From Epilinea sp044228875 (GTDB lineage Bacteria; Chloroflexota; Anaerolineae; Epilineales; Epilineaceae): a DNA stretch of 64,000 bases. The notes under the pieces are model-generated. The model was not told the DNA's origin. It searched no databases and saw only the letters and a list, made by a program, of their open reading frames with translations. The DNA lies in contig JBGAUA010000003.1 in the NCBI GenBank assembly GCA_044228875.1, positions 15,279 to 79,278 of the forward strand. The letters are read 5' to 3'. Shown in pieces: positions 1 to 8,626 of the stretch. The translations under genes were made by a program, and so were the position numbers. The first letter of the stretch is position 1. Each line of letters starts with the position of its first letter.

Positions 1-836
1 CCGGTGTCGCCCATGGCTGTGGTGCGGACGGCCCGGCCCGAATCGACCGGTCGATCCGGCAGGCGCTGCCCGAACTCCCAGGTGTCCGGCTGCAGGTCGT
101 TGTCGAAGCCATCATTGCGCACCACGTTCTGGGGGCCGGTCCTGGGTGCGGCGGGCGCCGCGCCGCGCCCGACCAGGGTCCGCTCCTCGGGACCCAGCAC
201 CACCTGTCCAATCGCATTCGTCACGGTGACCGCGCCGCGCTGGCCGAGGACCCGGAACGCGCCTTCGCCCATGAAATCCAGCCTGGCGCGCGCGTCCGGC
301 GCCAACGCGAGATCACCCAAGGCGGCGCCGGCAGGATCCTGAACCTGGAGGCTGACCCTGCGAGGGCCCCAGGCGCTGCTGATCGTCAGGCCGCCGGCAA
401 AGGCCTGGGTGGCACGCACGGTCAGGTCCAGTTCGGGTATCCCGCGGCCGAGCGCGAAGCGCGGCCGGCGCAAGCGGTCCAACCGCAATTGGGTCTGCGG
501 CTGGAGGCTGATCACCGTACCCGGCTGATCGTCACCGCCTTCGCCGTCGGCAATGCTGATGAAGGCCTCGCTGGCGGCGTCGGCGCTGAGGACCGCCCAT
601 CCTTCCGCCAGCTCCCGCTCACCGTCGCCGGGGAGGAGCACCCCGGCCTCGACGCCGTGGCTGACCTGCAGGGCGCCCTGCACGGCCTCAACGCGGACGG
701 CCGGAACCTGCGTCGCGCCGCGCAGGTAACGGAGAAGGGCGACAGGACCGCCGAACGCCAACGCCAGGAAGACGCCGAACGCGGCCAGGAGCACCGTCCA
801 GGCGACAGCCTGGCTGTTGCGGGCGAGAGCGGTCAT
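1..836 (-). CDS. FecR-like membrane-anchored protein (C-terminus cut by window edge)
   Basis: An open frame runs from an ATG at 836 off the left edge, giving about 278 residues without a stop. Residues about 10-38 form one transmembrane helix. The part that follows is beta-rich, with the spacing of a FecR-type domain: a V-x-G-x-L-x-V start near residue 53, then a Gly-rich turn and an A-F-I-S-I-A-D-G strand. A short low-complexity APAAP stretch leads into a region starting NVVRNDGFDND that resembles the first strand of a carbohydrate-binding-like jelly roll. No catalytic motif is visible. The next gene upstream (YugP-like protease) ends 58 nt away on the same strand, so they may be co-transcribed. 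The FecR assignment rests on pattern only; an extracytoplasmic role is inferred from the anchor. Confidence 0.6.
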   Translation of the reverse strand, partial: MTALARNSQAVAWTVLLAAFGVFLALAFGGPVALLRYLRGATQVPAVRVEAVQGALQVSHGVEAGVLLPGDGERELAEGWAVLSADAASEAFISIADGEGGDDQPGTVISLQPQTQLRLDRLRRPRFALGRGIPELDLTVRATQAFAGGLTISSAWGPRRVSLQVQDPAGAALGDLALAPDARARLDFMGEGAFRVLGQRGAVTVTNAIGQVVLGPEERTLVGRGAAPAAPRTGPQNVVRNDGFDNDLQPDTWEFGQRLPDRPVDSGRAVRTTAMGDT

Positions 837-894
837 GGAGGCTGGCGGTCGGACGGTGCGGGCATTGACCGCGTCGCTCGGCGATGCCAGGCTG

Positions 895-1584
895 TCAGTC
901 GCGGCTGCGACCGGAAAGCCGCGAGACCCAGTAGAGCAGCTGCAGCACGGCGCCGGCAGCCGCCGCCACATAGGTCAGGGCCGCGGCGTCCAGAACAGCA
1001 TCCACCGCCCGTGTCTCGACGGGTGAGACGAGACCCGCCGCGACCAGATTCCGCTTGGCCCGGCGGCTGGCGTCGAACTCCACCGGCAGCGTGACGAGGG
1101 TGAAGGCCACCATGGCGCCGAAGAGCAACACGCCGGCCCAGGCCACCGGGTACCAGTTCAGGGCCATCCCGATGATGATGACCCAGACCCCCAAGCCCGA
1201 TCCCAGATTGGCGACGGGTACCAGGGACGCCCGCAGGTTCAGCAGGGCGTTGCCGGTCTTGTCCTGCTCAGCGTGACCCAGCTCGTGGGCCACCACGGCC
1301 ATGGCCGCCACCGAGTTACCGAGCGATGCCTCGGAAAGGCGCATGGTCTTGTCGCGCGGGTCGTAGTGGTCGGTCAGAAAGCCCGGCGTTCGCTCGATCC
1401 GGACGCTCTCCAGACCCTGGTGCCGCATGAGCAGGCGCGCGGTCTGCTCGCCGCTCAAGCCCTGTTCACCGGGCATCTGGCTGTAGCGCCGAAACGCCGA
1501 TTCCACCCGCCAGCGCGCGTAGAGGGTCAGGGCCAGGGTCGGCAGCATGACCCAAAGCATGTAGCCGGTGTTGTACATGAACAT
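895..1584 (-). CDS. YugP-type neutral zinc metallopeptidase (Zn_peptidase_2 family)
   Basis: A 229-residue membrane protein with the zinc-protease motif HELGH at residues 100-104, inside the AHELGHAEQD context typical of the YugP/PF04298 family. Hydrophobic helices lie near residues 5-22, 130-160 and 200-220, so the catalytic site is membrane-associated. The length matches the family. The start is the ATG at 1584 because a strong AAGGAG lies nine bases upstream (1599-1594); the longer open frame to 1641 would add a basic, non-homologous tail. The substrate is unknown; proteins of this type are presumed to act in membrane protein quality control. It precedes the FecR-like gene on the same strand. 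Confidence 0.85.
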   Translation of the reverse strand: MFMYNTGYMLWVMLPTLALTLYARWRVESAFRRYSQMPGEQGLSGEQTARLLMRHQGLESVRIERTPGFLTDHYDPRDKTMRLSEASLGNSVAAMAVVAHELGHAEQDKTGNALLNLRASLVPVANLGSGLGVWVIIIGMALNWYPVAWAGVLLFGAMVAFTLVTLPVEFDASRRAKRNLVAAGLVSPVETRAVDAVLDAAALTYVAAAAGAVLQLLYWVSRLSGRSRD

Positions 1585-1738
1585 CGTCAACGACTCCTTA
1601 CCGCGGTGGGGCGGCAACGGACGACGGGCTCCCCGCCGCATGGAGGCAAGGATAGCGCGGCGTGCGAGGCCGGGCCATCAGCGTTGTGACAGAACGGAAT
1701 CGGCGTGGCCGCACGGCCTCCGTACCGCCATCAAGGTT

Positions 1739-2251
1739 TCATTCCACGCCAGCGATGGGGGCGCCCAGGCTCGCGGCGAGGGCTTCGATTGCCGCCGAAT
1801 CACTGCCGGCATAGATGACCAAGAGCCTGCCGCGGCGGTAGACGTGGGGCGGCGCCGGCCACTGGACGGCGATCTTCGCCCCGGGGTCCTGGGGATCGAC
1901 CATCATCAAGCCGTCGCGGCTGATGCCGGAGGCCGCCTTGACAGCTTCGGCCTCGTCGGCATAGCTGTAGAACTCCACCCGCTCGTCGCCGCCGTCCACG
2001 GAATAGATGCGCGCCGTGCCGGGCAGGTAATGGGTGGGCAGCTCTGAATCCAGGGTCAGGGTCAGCCCCGCCGCTTGCAGCGTCTCCTCCAGGCCGGCCG
2101 CGTCGACGATGGCGGCGGCCGGCGGCGCCGCGGCCTCATCGGCGACGGGCACGGTGTCCAACGGCAGGGGCGGCTGCGGTGCAGGGCGACAGGCGCCCAG
2201 CAGCAGGCCGGCCAGGAGCAGGGTCATCGGGGCGGGTCGCGTCTGGGTCAT
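1739..2251 (-). CDS. Putative lipoprotein of unknown function
   Basis: A 170-residue protein with a signal peptide ending in a lipobox, LLLGAC, with Cys21 as the predicted lipidation site, followed by a Pro/Ala-rich spacer to about residue 50. The remaining domain has alternating hydrophobic strands (LPGTARIYSVDG, RVEFYSYADEAEA, RGRLLVIYAGSD) consistent with a small alpha/beta fold exposed on the outer face of the membrane. The start is the ATG at 2251, with AGGAGG at a normal distance upstream; the ATG at 2299 has no such support. I do not recognise a family. It lies between the protease at 1584 and the kinase at 2317, all on the minus strand. Confidence 0.7.
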   Translation of the reverse strand: MTQTRPAPMTLLLAGLLLGACRPAPQPPLPLDTVPVADEAAAPPAAAIVDAAGLEETLQAAGLTLTLDSELPTHYLPGTARIYSVDGGDERVEFYSYADEAEAVKAASGISRDGLMMVDPQDPGAKIAVQWPAPPHVYRRGRLLVIYAGSDSAAIEALAASLGAPIAGVE

Positions 2252-2316
2252 GCCAATCCTCCTCTGGTAGGGGGGCCATTCTACCCCATGCCGCCGCACG
2301 CATGGACCGCCTGGCC

Positions 2317-3939
2317 TCAGCCGTCGGCTGCCGAAGCCGCGTCGGACGCACCTTCCGGTAGCGTGAAACGGAACACCGCACCACCCCCGGGGTTCGGTTC
2401 CATCCAGATCCGGCCACCATGGGCCTCCACGATGCCCTTGCTCACCGCCAGGCCCAGACCGGTTCCGGACACCTGCCTGGCCTGGCCCTCCGGGCCGCGG
2501 AAGAAAGGCTCGAAGATGCGCTCGGCCAGTTCGGGCGCAATACCCGGGCCGCGATCGGCCACGCCGATCTCCAGCGACGCCGGTATCCTCTCGCCTGACC
2601 GCCGCAAGGTCAGCACGATCTCTCCCCCCTCAGGCCAATACTTGACCGCGTTGGCCACGAGGTTGCCCAGAACCTGCGCGATACGATCGCGATCGATGCT
2701 CAGGCGGCTGGAAGCAACCTGGAGCGTCAGCAGGATGGGGTGACGATCGCTCAAGGTCGACAGGTCGTCGACGGTCTCCCGCAGAAAGGCCACCAGGTCC
2801 ACCGCTTCCCGGCGCAGCACGAAGTTGGCGCTGCCCAGTCGCGCGAGGTCGCTGATCTCGTCCACCAGACGGGCCATGAGCCGCGCCTTGTCCAGCACCA
2901 GCTCGCCCCATCGCGCCCGCGAGCCCGGCGGGGCGTCAAGACGATCGTGGAGGAGGCGCGCATAGCCCAGCACGCTGGTCAGCGGCGTGCGCAGCTCGTG
3001 GCTGACCACTTCCACCACCGCCCGCAAGCGATCTCTCGCCTCGAGGGCGCGGGCGTTCTGGGCCCGGAGCTCGGCTTCCAATCGTGCGCGCTCGGTGATG
3101 TCCAGCACCAGGATGACGATGCCCACCACCCCCCGCGACGGGTCTCCCAGGGGAATGAAGGACAGGCCCAGCGACTGCTCCAGTCCATGGGGATCGGCGC
3201 CGCGGACCAGACTGAGATGTCCCGGCGTGCCCCTGAGGGCCGCCTCCATCGCGTCGCGCGCCCGCGGACGGCCCAAGACCGGCAGGACGGCAATGGCCGC
3301 CCGGCCCACGAGCGCCTCGACCGGCTGTCCCAGGAGCCGCGCCAGGGCGGCGTTGGCGCTGGTCACGCGCTGCCGGGCGTTCACCGTCAACATGCCCAGG
3401 GGCGCGTCCTCGGAGACAACCATCTGCTCCAAGGCCGCGGGTGGCGGCTGTGACGCCAGCCGGGCTTGTTCGATCAGGAGCGCCGCGGCATCGGCGAGCA
3501 TCGCCACCCGCACCCGCTCCTGCGGCCCGAACGCGTCGGGGCGGCGGGAGGTCAGCTCGACCACGCCCCAGACCACCGAGCCCGCTCTCAGGGGCTGCCC
3601 CAGAAAGCTGCGGACCGGATCGACCCCCTCCCAGTCCTGGCGCCGGCGGAGCGCACGCGGGTCCAGGGTGGCGTCGGCGCTCAGGACGGAGCGACCGGTC
3701 GCCAGCACCTGGCCCACCAGCCCCTCGCCTGAGGCGACCCGGTGACCCAAGGCACCGGCGGGCAGCCCCGCGCCGCCGACCAGGGCCAGATCGCCATGGT
3801 CCACATCCAGGAGGTAGAGGGCGCCGGCTTCCGCCCCGGCGGCGGCAGCGAGCCCGTCCACCAAGCCATCAAGGGTGGTCTGGAGGTCGCGCCGGGGGAT
3901 CGTGGGGACGGTGGGGGCCACCGATGTCGACCGCTGCAT
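2317..3939 (-). CDS. Soluble GAF-PAS sensor histidine kinase
   Basis: A 540-residue kinase. Residues about 17-160 form a GAF domain, about 170-285 a PAS domain, followed by a short coiled coil, a HisKA domain with phospho-accepting His314 in the SHELRTPL motif, and a HATPase_c domain with N box (LGNLVANAVKYW), G1 (DRGPGIAPE), F box (FEPFFRG) and G2 (GTGLGLAVSKGI). There is no transmembrane helix, so it should sense a cytoplasmic signal. It is divergent from the NtrC-type regulator at 4003, its likely partner. The ATG at 3939 lacks a Shine-Dalgarno but has a TACAAT box seven bases upstream, so the mRNA may be leaderless. The open frame continues to 6102, but that part is antisense to the regulator and rpoN and is not coding. 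Confidence 0.9.
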   Translation of the reverse strand: MQRSTSVAPTVPTIPRRDLQTTLDGLVDGLAAAAGAEAGALYLLDVDHGDLALVGGAGLPAGALGHRVASGEGLVGQVLATGRSVLSADATLDPRALRRRQDWEGVDPVRSFLGQPLRAGSVVWGVVELTSRRPDAFGPQERVRVAMLADAAALLIEQARLASQPPPAALEQMVVSEDAPLGMLTVNARQRVTSANAALARLLGQPVEALVGRAAIAVLPVLGRPRARDAMEAALRGTPGHLSLVRGADPHGLEQSLGLSFIPLGDPSRGVVGIVILVLDITERARLEAELRAQNARALEARDRLRAVVEVVSHELRTPLTSVLGYARLLHDRLDAPPGSRARWGELVLDKARLMARLVDEISDLARLGSANFVLRREAVDLVAFLRETVDDLSTLSDRHPILLTLQVASSRLSIDRDRIAQVLGNLVANAVKYWPEGGEIVLTLRRSGERIPASLEIGVADRGPGIAPELAERIFEPFFRGPEGQARQVSGTGLGLAVSKGIVEAHGGRIWMEPNPGGGAVFRFTLPEGASDAASAADG

Positions 3940-3966
3940 GACGGCGATTGTATTCGGGTTTATAAT
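3938..3966 (+). promoter_or_regulatory. Putative sigma70-type promoter of the NtrC-type regulator
   Basis: A perfect -10 TATAAT at 3961-3966 is preceded by ATGACG at 3938-3943 (four of six matches to TTGACA) with the ideal 17-base spacer. The start site would be near 3973, leaving a leader of about 30 bases before the ATG at 4003. It overlaps the kinase promoter on the other strand, so the two may compete. Confidence 0.55.
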
Positions 3967-3974
3967 GTCCGCAA
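3947..3974 (-). promoter_or_regulatory. Putative leaderless promoter of the histidine kinase
   Basis: On the minus strand TACAAT (3952-3947) lies seven bases before the kinase ATG at 3939, with a weak TTGCGG (3974-3969) 16 bases upstream as -35. A start site at about 3940 would give an mRNA beginning at the initiation codon, which fits the absence of a ribosome binding site. Confidence 0.45.
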
Positions 3975-4002
3975 AGCGTACACGGACGTCAGGGTATCGC
4001 CC

Positions 4003-5382
4003 ATGCCATCCCAGGTCCTCATCATCGACGACGATAGCGCCATCCGCGAGTTGCTCCGGGAGTTTCTCGCGGAGGAGGGCCTGACGACGCGTGAAGCCGC
4101 CTCGGCGGCCGAGGCCCGCCAGGCCATGATGGCCGCGGATCCCGACGTCATCCTGCTGGACATGTGGCTGCCCGACGGCGACGGGCTGGACGTGCTGGAC
4201 AGCCTGCGCGGTCGCCCGGAGATCCCGGTGATCGTCATCACCGCTGACTCCAGTTCGTCGCGGACCATCCGCGCCATGCAGGCCGGGGCCTTCGACTACC
4301 TGGTGAAGCCGCTGGAGCCCGAAGCAGTGCGCGCCGCGATACGGCGGGCCCTTGAGCAGCAGCGCATGGCCCGCGACCTGCGCGCGACCGTCCTCCCCGA
4401 CGGCCGCGAGCGCATCGTCGGCAGCGGCGCCGCCATGCAGGCCGTCTACAAGCTCATCGGCCGTATCGCAGACGCCCAGGCTTCGGTGCTCATCACCGGA
4501 GAGACGGGCACCGGCAAGGAGCTGGTGGCGGAGACACTGCACCAGAACTCCAGCCGTCGCGCCGGGCCGCTCATCAGGGTCAACTGCGCCGCCCTGCCGG
4601 AATCGCTCCTGGAGAGCGAGCTCTTCGGGCACGAGAAGGGTTCGTTCACCGGGGCGATCGGTCTGCGCAAAGGGCGCTTCGAGCTGGCGCACGGGGGCAC
4701 GATCTTCCTGGACGAGGTGGGCGAGCTCAGCCCGGGAACCCAGAAGAAGCTGCTGCGGGTCCTGCAGTTCGGAGAGTTCGAGCGGGTCGGCGGGTCGGTG
4801 ACCCTGCAGAGCGATGCCCGCGTCGTGGCGGCGACCAACCGAGATCTGGAAGCAGAGGTGCAGAAGGGTCAGTTCCGCGAGGATCTCTATTACCGCCTCA
4901 ACGTCCTCAGGATCGCCTTGCCGCCGCTCAGGGAGCGGCGGGAGGACTTCCCCGCCCTGATCGCCCATTTCCTGGATCGCTACCGGCCGACCCCGGGCGC
5001 GCCGGCGGCCAAGATCAGCGCGCCGGCCATGCGGCAGCTCATCTCCGGCGACTGGCCCGGCAATGTCCGGCAGCTGGAGAACAGCATCCAACAGGCCGTG
5101 GTCCTCTCCGGCGGGCGAGTCATCACCCCGGAGCACCTGCGTCAGTCGCCGGTCGGCCCCGCAGCGGACAGGAACCACCTGGATCTGGCCGCCCTCGTGC
5201 GTGAGTCCGTGCCGCTGAAATCCGTGCTGGCCAAGGTCGAGCGCGAGATGATCGTCGAGGCCTTGCGACAGGCCGGGGGCAACCGCAGCGAGGCGGCCCG
5301 CATGCTGCACATCTACCGGCGTCTGCTCTACGAGAAGATCGACGAGTACGGCCTGGGCAACGGCGCCAAGGAACGGAACTAG
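4003..5382 (+). CDS. NtrC-family sigma-54-dependent response regulator
   Basis: A 459-residue activator. Residues 1-120 are a receiver domain with acidic pocket Asp10/Asp11 and phospho-acceptor Asp53 (VILLDMWLPDGDG). The central AAA+ domain has Walker A GETGTGKE at about 166-173, the sigma-54-contacting loop as GSFTGA (213-218, Ser replacing the usual Ala), Walker B GTIFLDEVGEL, and the R-finger region. The C-terminus holds a Fis-type helix-turn-helix (GNRSEAARMLHIYRRLLYEK). The start is the ATG at 4003; the longer frame upstream is antisense to the kinase. The stop lies three bases before rpoN, so activator and sigma factor are probably co-transcribed. Its targets are not visible here; I found no convincing -24/-12 site in the intergenic regions. 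Confidence 0.95.
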   Translation: MPSQVLIIDDDSAIRELLREFLAEEGLTTREAASAAEARQAMMAADPDVILLDMWLPDGDGLDVLDSLRGRPEIPVIVITADSSSSRTIRAMQAGAFDYLVKPLEPEAVRAAIRRALEQQRMARDLRATVLPDGRERIVGSGAAMQAVYKLIGRIADAQASVLITGETGTGKELVAETLHQNSSRRAGPLIRVNCAALPESLLESELFGHEKGSFTGAIGLRKGRFELAHGGTIFLDEVGELSPGTQKKLLRVLQFGEFERVGGSVTLQSDARVVAATNRDLEAEVQKGQFREDLYYRLNVLRIALPPLRERREDFPALIAHFLDRYRPTPGAPAAKISAPAMRQLISGDWPGNVRQLENSIQQAVVLSGGRVITPEHLRQSPVGPAADRNHLDLAALVRESVPLKSVLAKVEREMIVEALRQAGGNRSEAARMLHIYRRLLYEKIDEYGLGNGAKERN

Positions 5383-5385
5383 GCC

Positions 5386-6777
5386 ATGTTCCTGGGCATG
5401 AGCGGCAGTCAGCGGCAGGAGATGCGTATCTCTCCCAGCCTGATCCAGTACACCCAGATCCTGCAGCTGTCGGGGTTGGAGCTGCGGGACCTCATCATGC
5501 AGGAACTGGAGGACAACCCCGCCCTGCGTCTGGAGGAGCGCGGCATCTGCCCGGCTTGCGGCGATCCGCTGCGGACCGATGGCATTTGCTACCGCTGTCG
5601 GCGCGGCGAACGACTGGAGGTCGCCGAAGCCCACGCGCTGCTGGAGGCCGGCGACCCCGATGAAGCCTACGACGCGATCATGGCCATTCCCGACCAGGCC
5701 AGCCTGGAAGAGCACCTGATCATCGAATTGGGGGCGGTTCTCCAGGAGGAGGACCTGCCGATCGCCGAGTTCCTGGTGGGCGAGCTGAACGATCGTGGCT
5801 TCCTCGAGACGCCGCTCGATCTGGTCGCCGCCACCTTGTCCGTGCCTTTGCGCCGCGTGGAGATGGTTCTGGACGCCCTGCAGCATGTGGGTCCGCTGGG
5901 GATGGGCGCCCGCTCCGTCCGGGAATGCCTGGCCATCCAGCTGTCGCGGCTGGAGGAGCAGATGGGGCCCCTGCCCTTGGTGCGCGCCCTGATCGAGGAG
6001 CACCTGGAGGACCTGGCGGCCGGCCGCTACGCCCAGCTGGCCGGCCGGCTGGGCGTCGATCAGCCCGAGATCCTGGGCGCTCGCGACCTGATCCGCGCCC
6101 ACCTGCGGCCCTATCCCATCGCCGAGGACATCGATTCGGCCATCTGGGAGCGGGGTTCCACGACGGGCGCCGCCGCCCCCGACGTCATCATCCGCGCGGC
6201 AGAGGACGGCGAGTCCTTCCTGGTGGAGGTGGTGGAGTCCCGGCGCTTCCAGCTCTCGGTCAACCCGGTCTATGACGATCTGGCCTCCAGATTGCAGGGA
6301 AGGGCCAAAGCCCCACCAGGGCTGTCAGCCCAGGACCGCCAGCACGTTCAGGACCAGGTGAAGCGCGCCCAGAGCTTCCTGGGCTTCGTCCAGGAGCGAC
6401 GCAACACCTTGGAACGGGTCTCGTCCTTCATCGTGGGACAGCAAGCAGGGTTCCTGCGGCAGGGTCCGAGCGCCCTGCGACCGTTGACCAGGGCCGAGGT
6501 GGCCGCGGCCTTGAGCCTGCACGAGTCGACCATCAGCCGCGCCACCAAGGACAAGTTCGCCATGCTGCCCAACCGGCGGGTGGTCCCGTTCAGCACCTTC
6601 TTCCACGCCGCACTATCGGCCCAGGACGCGCTGCGGTCCTTGGTGGAGGACGAGCCGCATCCATACACCGACATCGAACTGGCCGAGCTGCTCAAGGCAA
6701 AGGGCCATCCCATCTCCCGCCGCACCGTGGCCAAGTACCGGCAGCTGCTGGGCATCCTGCCGTCCAACCTGCGCTGA
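5386..6777 (+). CDS. rpoN: RNA polymerase sigma-54 factor with embedded zinc ribbon
   Basis: A 463-residue sigma-54. Region I (residues about 11-50) is Leu/Gln-rich (PSLIQYTQILQLSGLELRDL) and interacts with the activator. A CPAC...CYRC cluster (Cys55, Cys58, Cys68, Cys71) follows directly, forming a likely zinc ribbon where most sigma-54 proteins have an acidic linker. The core-binding domain spans about 95-280; a helix-turn-helix (ALSLHESTISRATKDKF) and the C-terminal RpoN box (SRRTVAKYRQ, residues 444-453) recognise the -12 and -24 promoter elements. It follows the NtrC-type activator by three bases. The RpoN box differs from the canonical ARRTVAKYRE only at its first and last positions, so the protein should be functional. 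Confidence 0.95.
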   Translation: MFLGMSGSQRQEMRISPSLIQYTQILQLSGLELRDLIMQELEDNPALRLEERGICPACGDPLRTDGICYRCRRGERLEVAEAHALLEAGDPDEAYDAIMAIPDQASLEEHLIIELGAVLQEEDLPIAEFLVGELNDRGFLETPLDLVAATLSVPLRRVEMVLDALQHVGPLGMGARSVRECLAIQLSRLEEQMGPLPLVRALIEEHLEDLAAGRYAQLAGRLGVDQPEILGARDLIRAHLRPYPIAEDIDSAIWERGSTTGAAAPDVIIRAAEDGESFLVEVVESRRFQLSVNPVYDDLASRLQGRAKAPPGLSAQDRQHVQDQVKRAQSFLGFVQERRNTLERVSSFIVGQQAGFLRQGPSALRPLTRAEVAAALSLHESTISRATKDKFAMLPNRRVVPFSTFFHAALSAQDALRSLVEDEPHPYTDIELAELLKAKGHPISRRTVAKYRQLLGILPSNLR

Positions 6778-6789
6778 CCAGAGCCTGCT

Positions 6790-8514
6790 GTGGCCCATCT
6801 GTCGATCGCGTTGAGCGGAGGGGTCCGCTGTACCCTCGACGGCCGCAGCCTGCCCCCGCCGCCACGGCGCGACGTCGTCCGCCTGCTGGCATACCTGGCG
6901 CTGCACGCGCCGGCGGCCATTCCCCGATCGGCGCTGGCCGCGGATCTCTGGCCCCAGCTGCCGCCGCCGCGCGGACGGGGCAACCTGCGCCTGATCCTCC
7001 ACACCCTGCAGCGCCACCTGACCGCGGCCGGCGTGGATGCCGTCTGCCTGCGGGTCTCTCCGGAAACGGTGGGCTGGGATCCCTCCTTGCGGGTGACCGT
7101 CGACCTCCGGCAGACCCTGGAGCTGGCCGGGTCCCTGCCCGTGGCAGTGGACGCGGACGCGCTCACGGTTCCCGATGGCACCCTGCCCGATTGGCCTGAT
7201 CCGTGGTTCGACGGCTGGCGTCGCCGCTTCGACGACGCTCGCGGGCAGCTGCTGGCGCATCAGGGAGCGCTGCTGGAGGCCGCCGGACGGCCGGCGGCCG
7301 CGCGTCAGGCCGCGCTCCGCCAGCTGACCCTGCGGCCGACGGATGAGGCGGCCCACATGCGTCTGGTCCGCCTTGCGGCGGCCGAGGGCGATCTGGCCGG
7401 CGCGCGGCAGCAGTTCGAGCGCTGCTGCCAGGTCTTGGAGGATGAGCTGGGCCAGTTGCCGGCGGCGGAGTCGCTGGCATTGGCCCGTCGGCTGTTCGGC
7501 CCACCGCTCGTAGAGCGAGCGACGACGCCGTCCGTCGGCCTTCGGGCGAGCATGGGCGGCATGACTCGCGCCGCGGCGATCCCCTTCATCGACCAGCTGG
7601 GGCGGCTGGCCCAGGTGGCCGATCTCAGCCGCGATCATCGACTCCTGGTACTGATCGGTCCGGCCGGCTGCGGCAAGAGCCGCCTGCTGCAGGCCTTGCG
7701 CGAGAGGCCGGGATCGGCGCCGACCTGGGTTGACCTCGACGGTCTCGCACGCGACGGCAGGGTCGTCGCACACATCGATCGGGCGCTTGAACAAGCGGTG
7801 GCCCCCGGCGCGGCGAGGCTGTTGCTCATCGACCATGCCGAGGCCGCCGCGAACCCGGGCCTGGGGCCTCTGCTGCGGGACCGCCTGCGAGCGAGTCCAT
7901 CCTTGCGCCTGGTAGTTGCCAGCAGGATTCCGCTTCTGATCGGTGGCGAGCGTCTCTGGCGCGTGCCGTCGCTGTTGACGCGAGCGTCCGCTGAAGCGGG
8001 CCAGTCCGTTTCGCGATCGGAGGGCTTCGCCTTCCTCGCCGCGGCCTTGGAGGACCTCGACCGCGATTCCACGGGCCGCGGCGACCCCCTGGAGGAACTG
8101 GTCGCGGCGCTGGAAGGTCGGCCGCTGGCCCTGCTCGCGGCGGCCACCGCCCTGCGGACGGCGCCGGATCGGGCCGCCCAGGCGCGACGGCTGGCCACGC
8201 AGTCCGAACTGCTCCTGGACATCCCTGTGGCCGGAGCCCGTCATGGCAGTCTCGCCGACGGCCTGGCCGCGGACGCGTCCTGGCTGGAGCAGAATGCCCT
8301 GGCGAAGCTGCCCTACCTGGCCGGCATCCCAGGCAGCTTTGGCCCGCGGGAGGCCAGAACCTGCATGGCCGGGCTCGACGAAGACGCCGTCTGGGATCTC
8401 CTGGGCCATCTGGCGCGCGGCGGCCTGCTGTCCCCGCTCCCACCCGTTGGGGGCGAACCCCGCTTCCGGCTCGATCCCCTGGCGCGCGTCTTCTGGTCGC
8501 GCCGACTTGGTTGA
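6790..8514 (+). CDS. AfsR/SARP-like transcriptional regulator with STAND ATPase domain
   Basis: A 574-residue protein starting with GTG, twelve bases after rpoN, so probably in the same transcript. Residues 1-95 resemble an OmpR/SARP winged-helix DNA-binding domain (LDGRSLPPPPRRDVVRLLAYL); about 125-240 is a bacterial transcriptional activation (BTAD) helical repeat (PAAARQAALRQLTLRPTDEAAHMRLV). A P-loop GPAGCGKS lies at about 290-297, and a Walker B-like LLLIDHAE near residue 350, giving an NTPase of the STAND type. No long TPR sensor array follows, so the protein is short for the class. It likely acts as a nucleotide-switched DNA-binding activator; the ligand and target genes are unknown. 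Confidence 0.85.
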   Translation: MAHLSIALSGGVRCTLDGRSLPPPPRRDVVRLLAYLALHAPAAIPRSALAADLWPQLPPPRGRGNLRLILHTLQRHLTAAGVDAVCLRVSPETVGWDPSLRVTVDLRQTLELAGSLPVAVDADALTVPDGTLPDWPDPWFDGWRRRFDDARGQLLAHQGALLEAAGRPAAARQAALRQLTLRPTDEAAHMRLVRLAAAEGDLAGARQQFERCCQVLEDELGQLPAAESLALARRLFGPPLVERATTPSVGLRASMGGMTRAAAIPFIDQLGRLAQVADLSRDHRLLVLIGPAGCGKSRLLQALRERPGSAPTWVDLDGLARDGRVVAHIDRALEQAVAPGAARLLLIDHAEAAANPGLGPLLRDRLRASPSLRLVVASRIPLLIGGERLWRVPSLLTRASAEAGQSVSRSEGFAFLAAALEDLDRDSTGRGDPLEELVAALEGRPLALLAAATALRTAPDRAAQARRLATQSELLLDIPVAGARHGSLADGLAADASWLEQNALAKLPYLAGIPGSFGPREARTCMAGLDEDAVWDLLGHLARGGLLSPLPPVGGEPRFRLDPLARVFWSRRLG

Positions 8515-8613
8515 ACCCGTCCTGGACAACAGGCTCGAGCAGACGCGGCCACGGGCGGCTACCCGAAAGACGGCGGGCGGTGGTGGCCGATGCACGTTGC
8601 CCGATTCCGGATG

Positions 8614-8626
8614 TAGAATCGGCGCG
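8614..8626 (+). promoter_or_regulatory. Putative leaderless promoter of the CotH-like gene
   Basis: TAGAAT at 8614-8619, directly preceded by TG, lies seven bases before the ATG at 8627. No Shine-Dalgarno is present between it and the ATG, and no good -35 is seen. The predicted start site falls at or next to the initiation codon. Confidence 0.4.

Noticed and set aside
3940..6102. The long minus-strand open frame continuing upstream of the kinase start
   Set aside because: It is antisense to the NtrC-type activator and rpoN, whose protein families are clear; the antisense part has no recognisable domain and only reflects high G+C content.
8584..8600. Possible sigma-54 (-24/-12) promoter before the CotH-like gene
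   Set aside because: GG and GC elements are present, but 12 bases lie between them instead of 10, so it does not fit; I found no convincing -24/-12 site in the intergenic regions.
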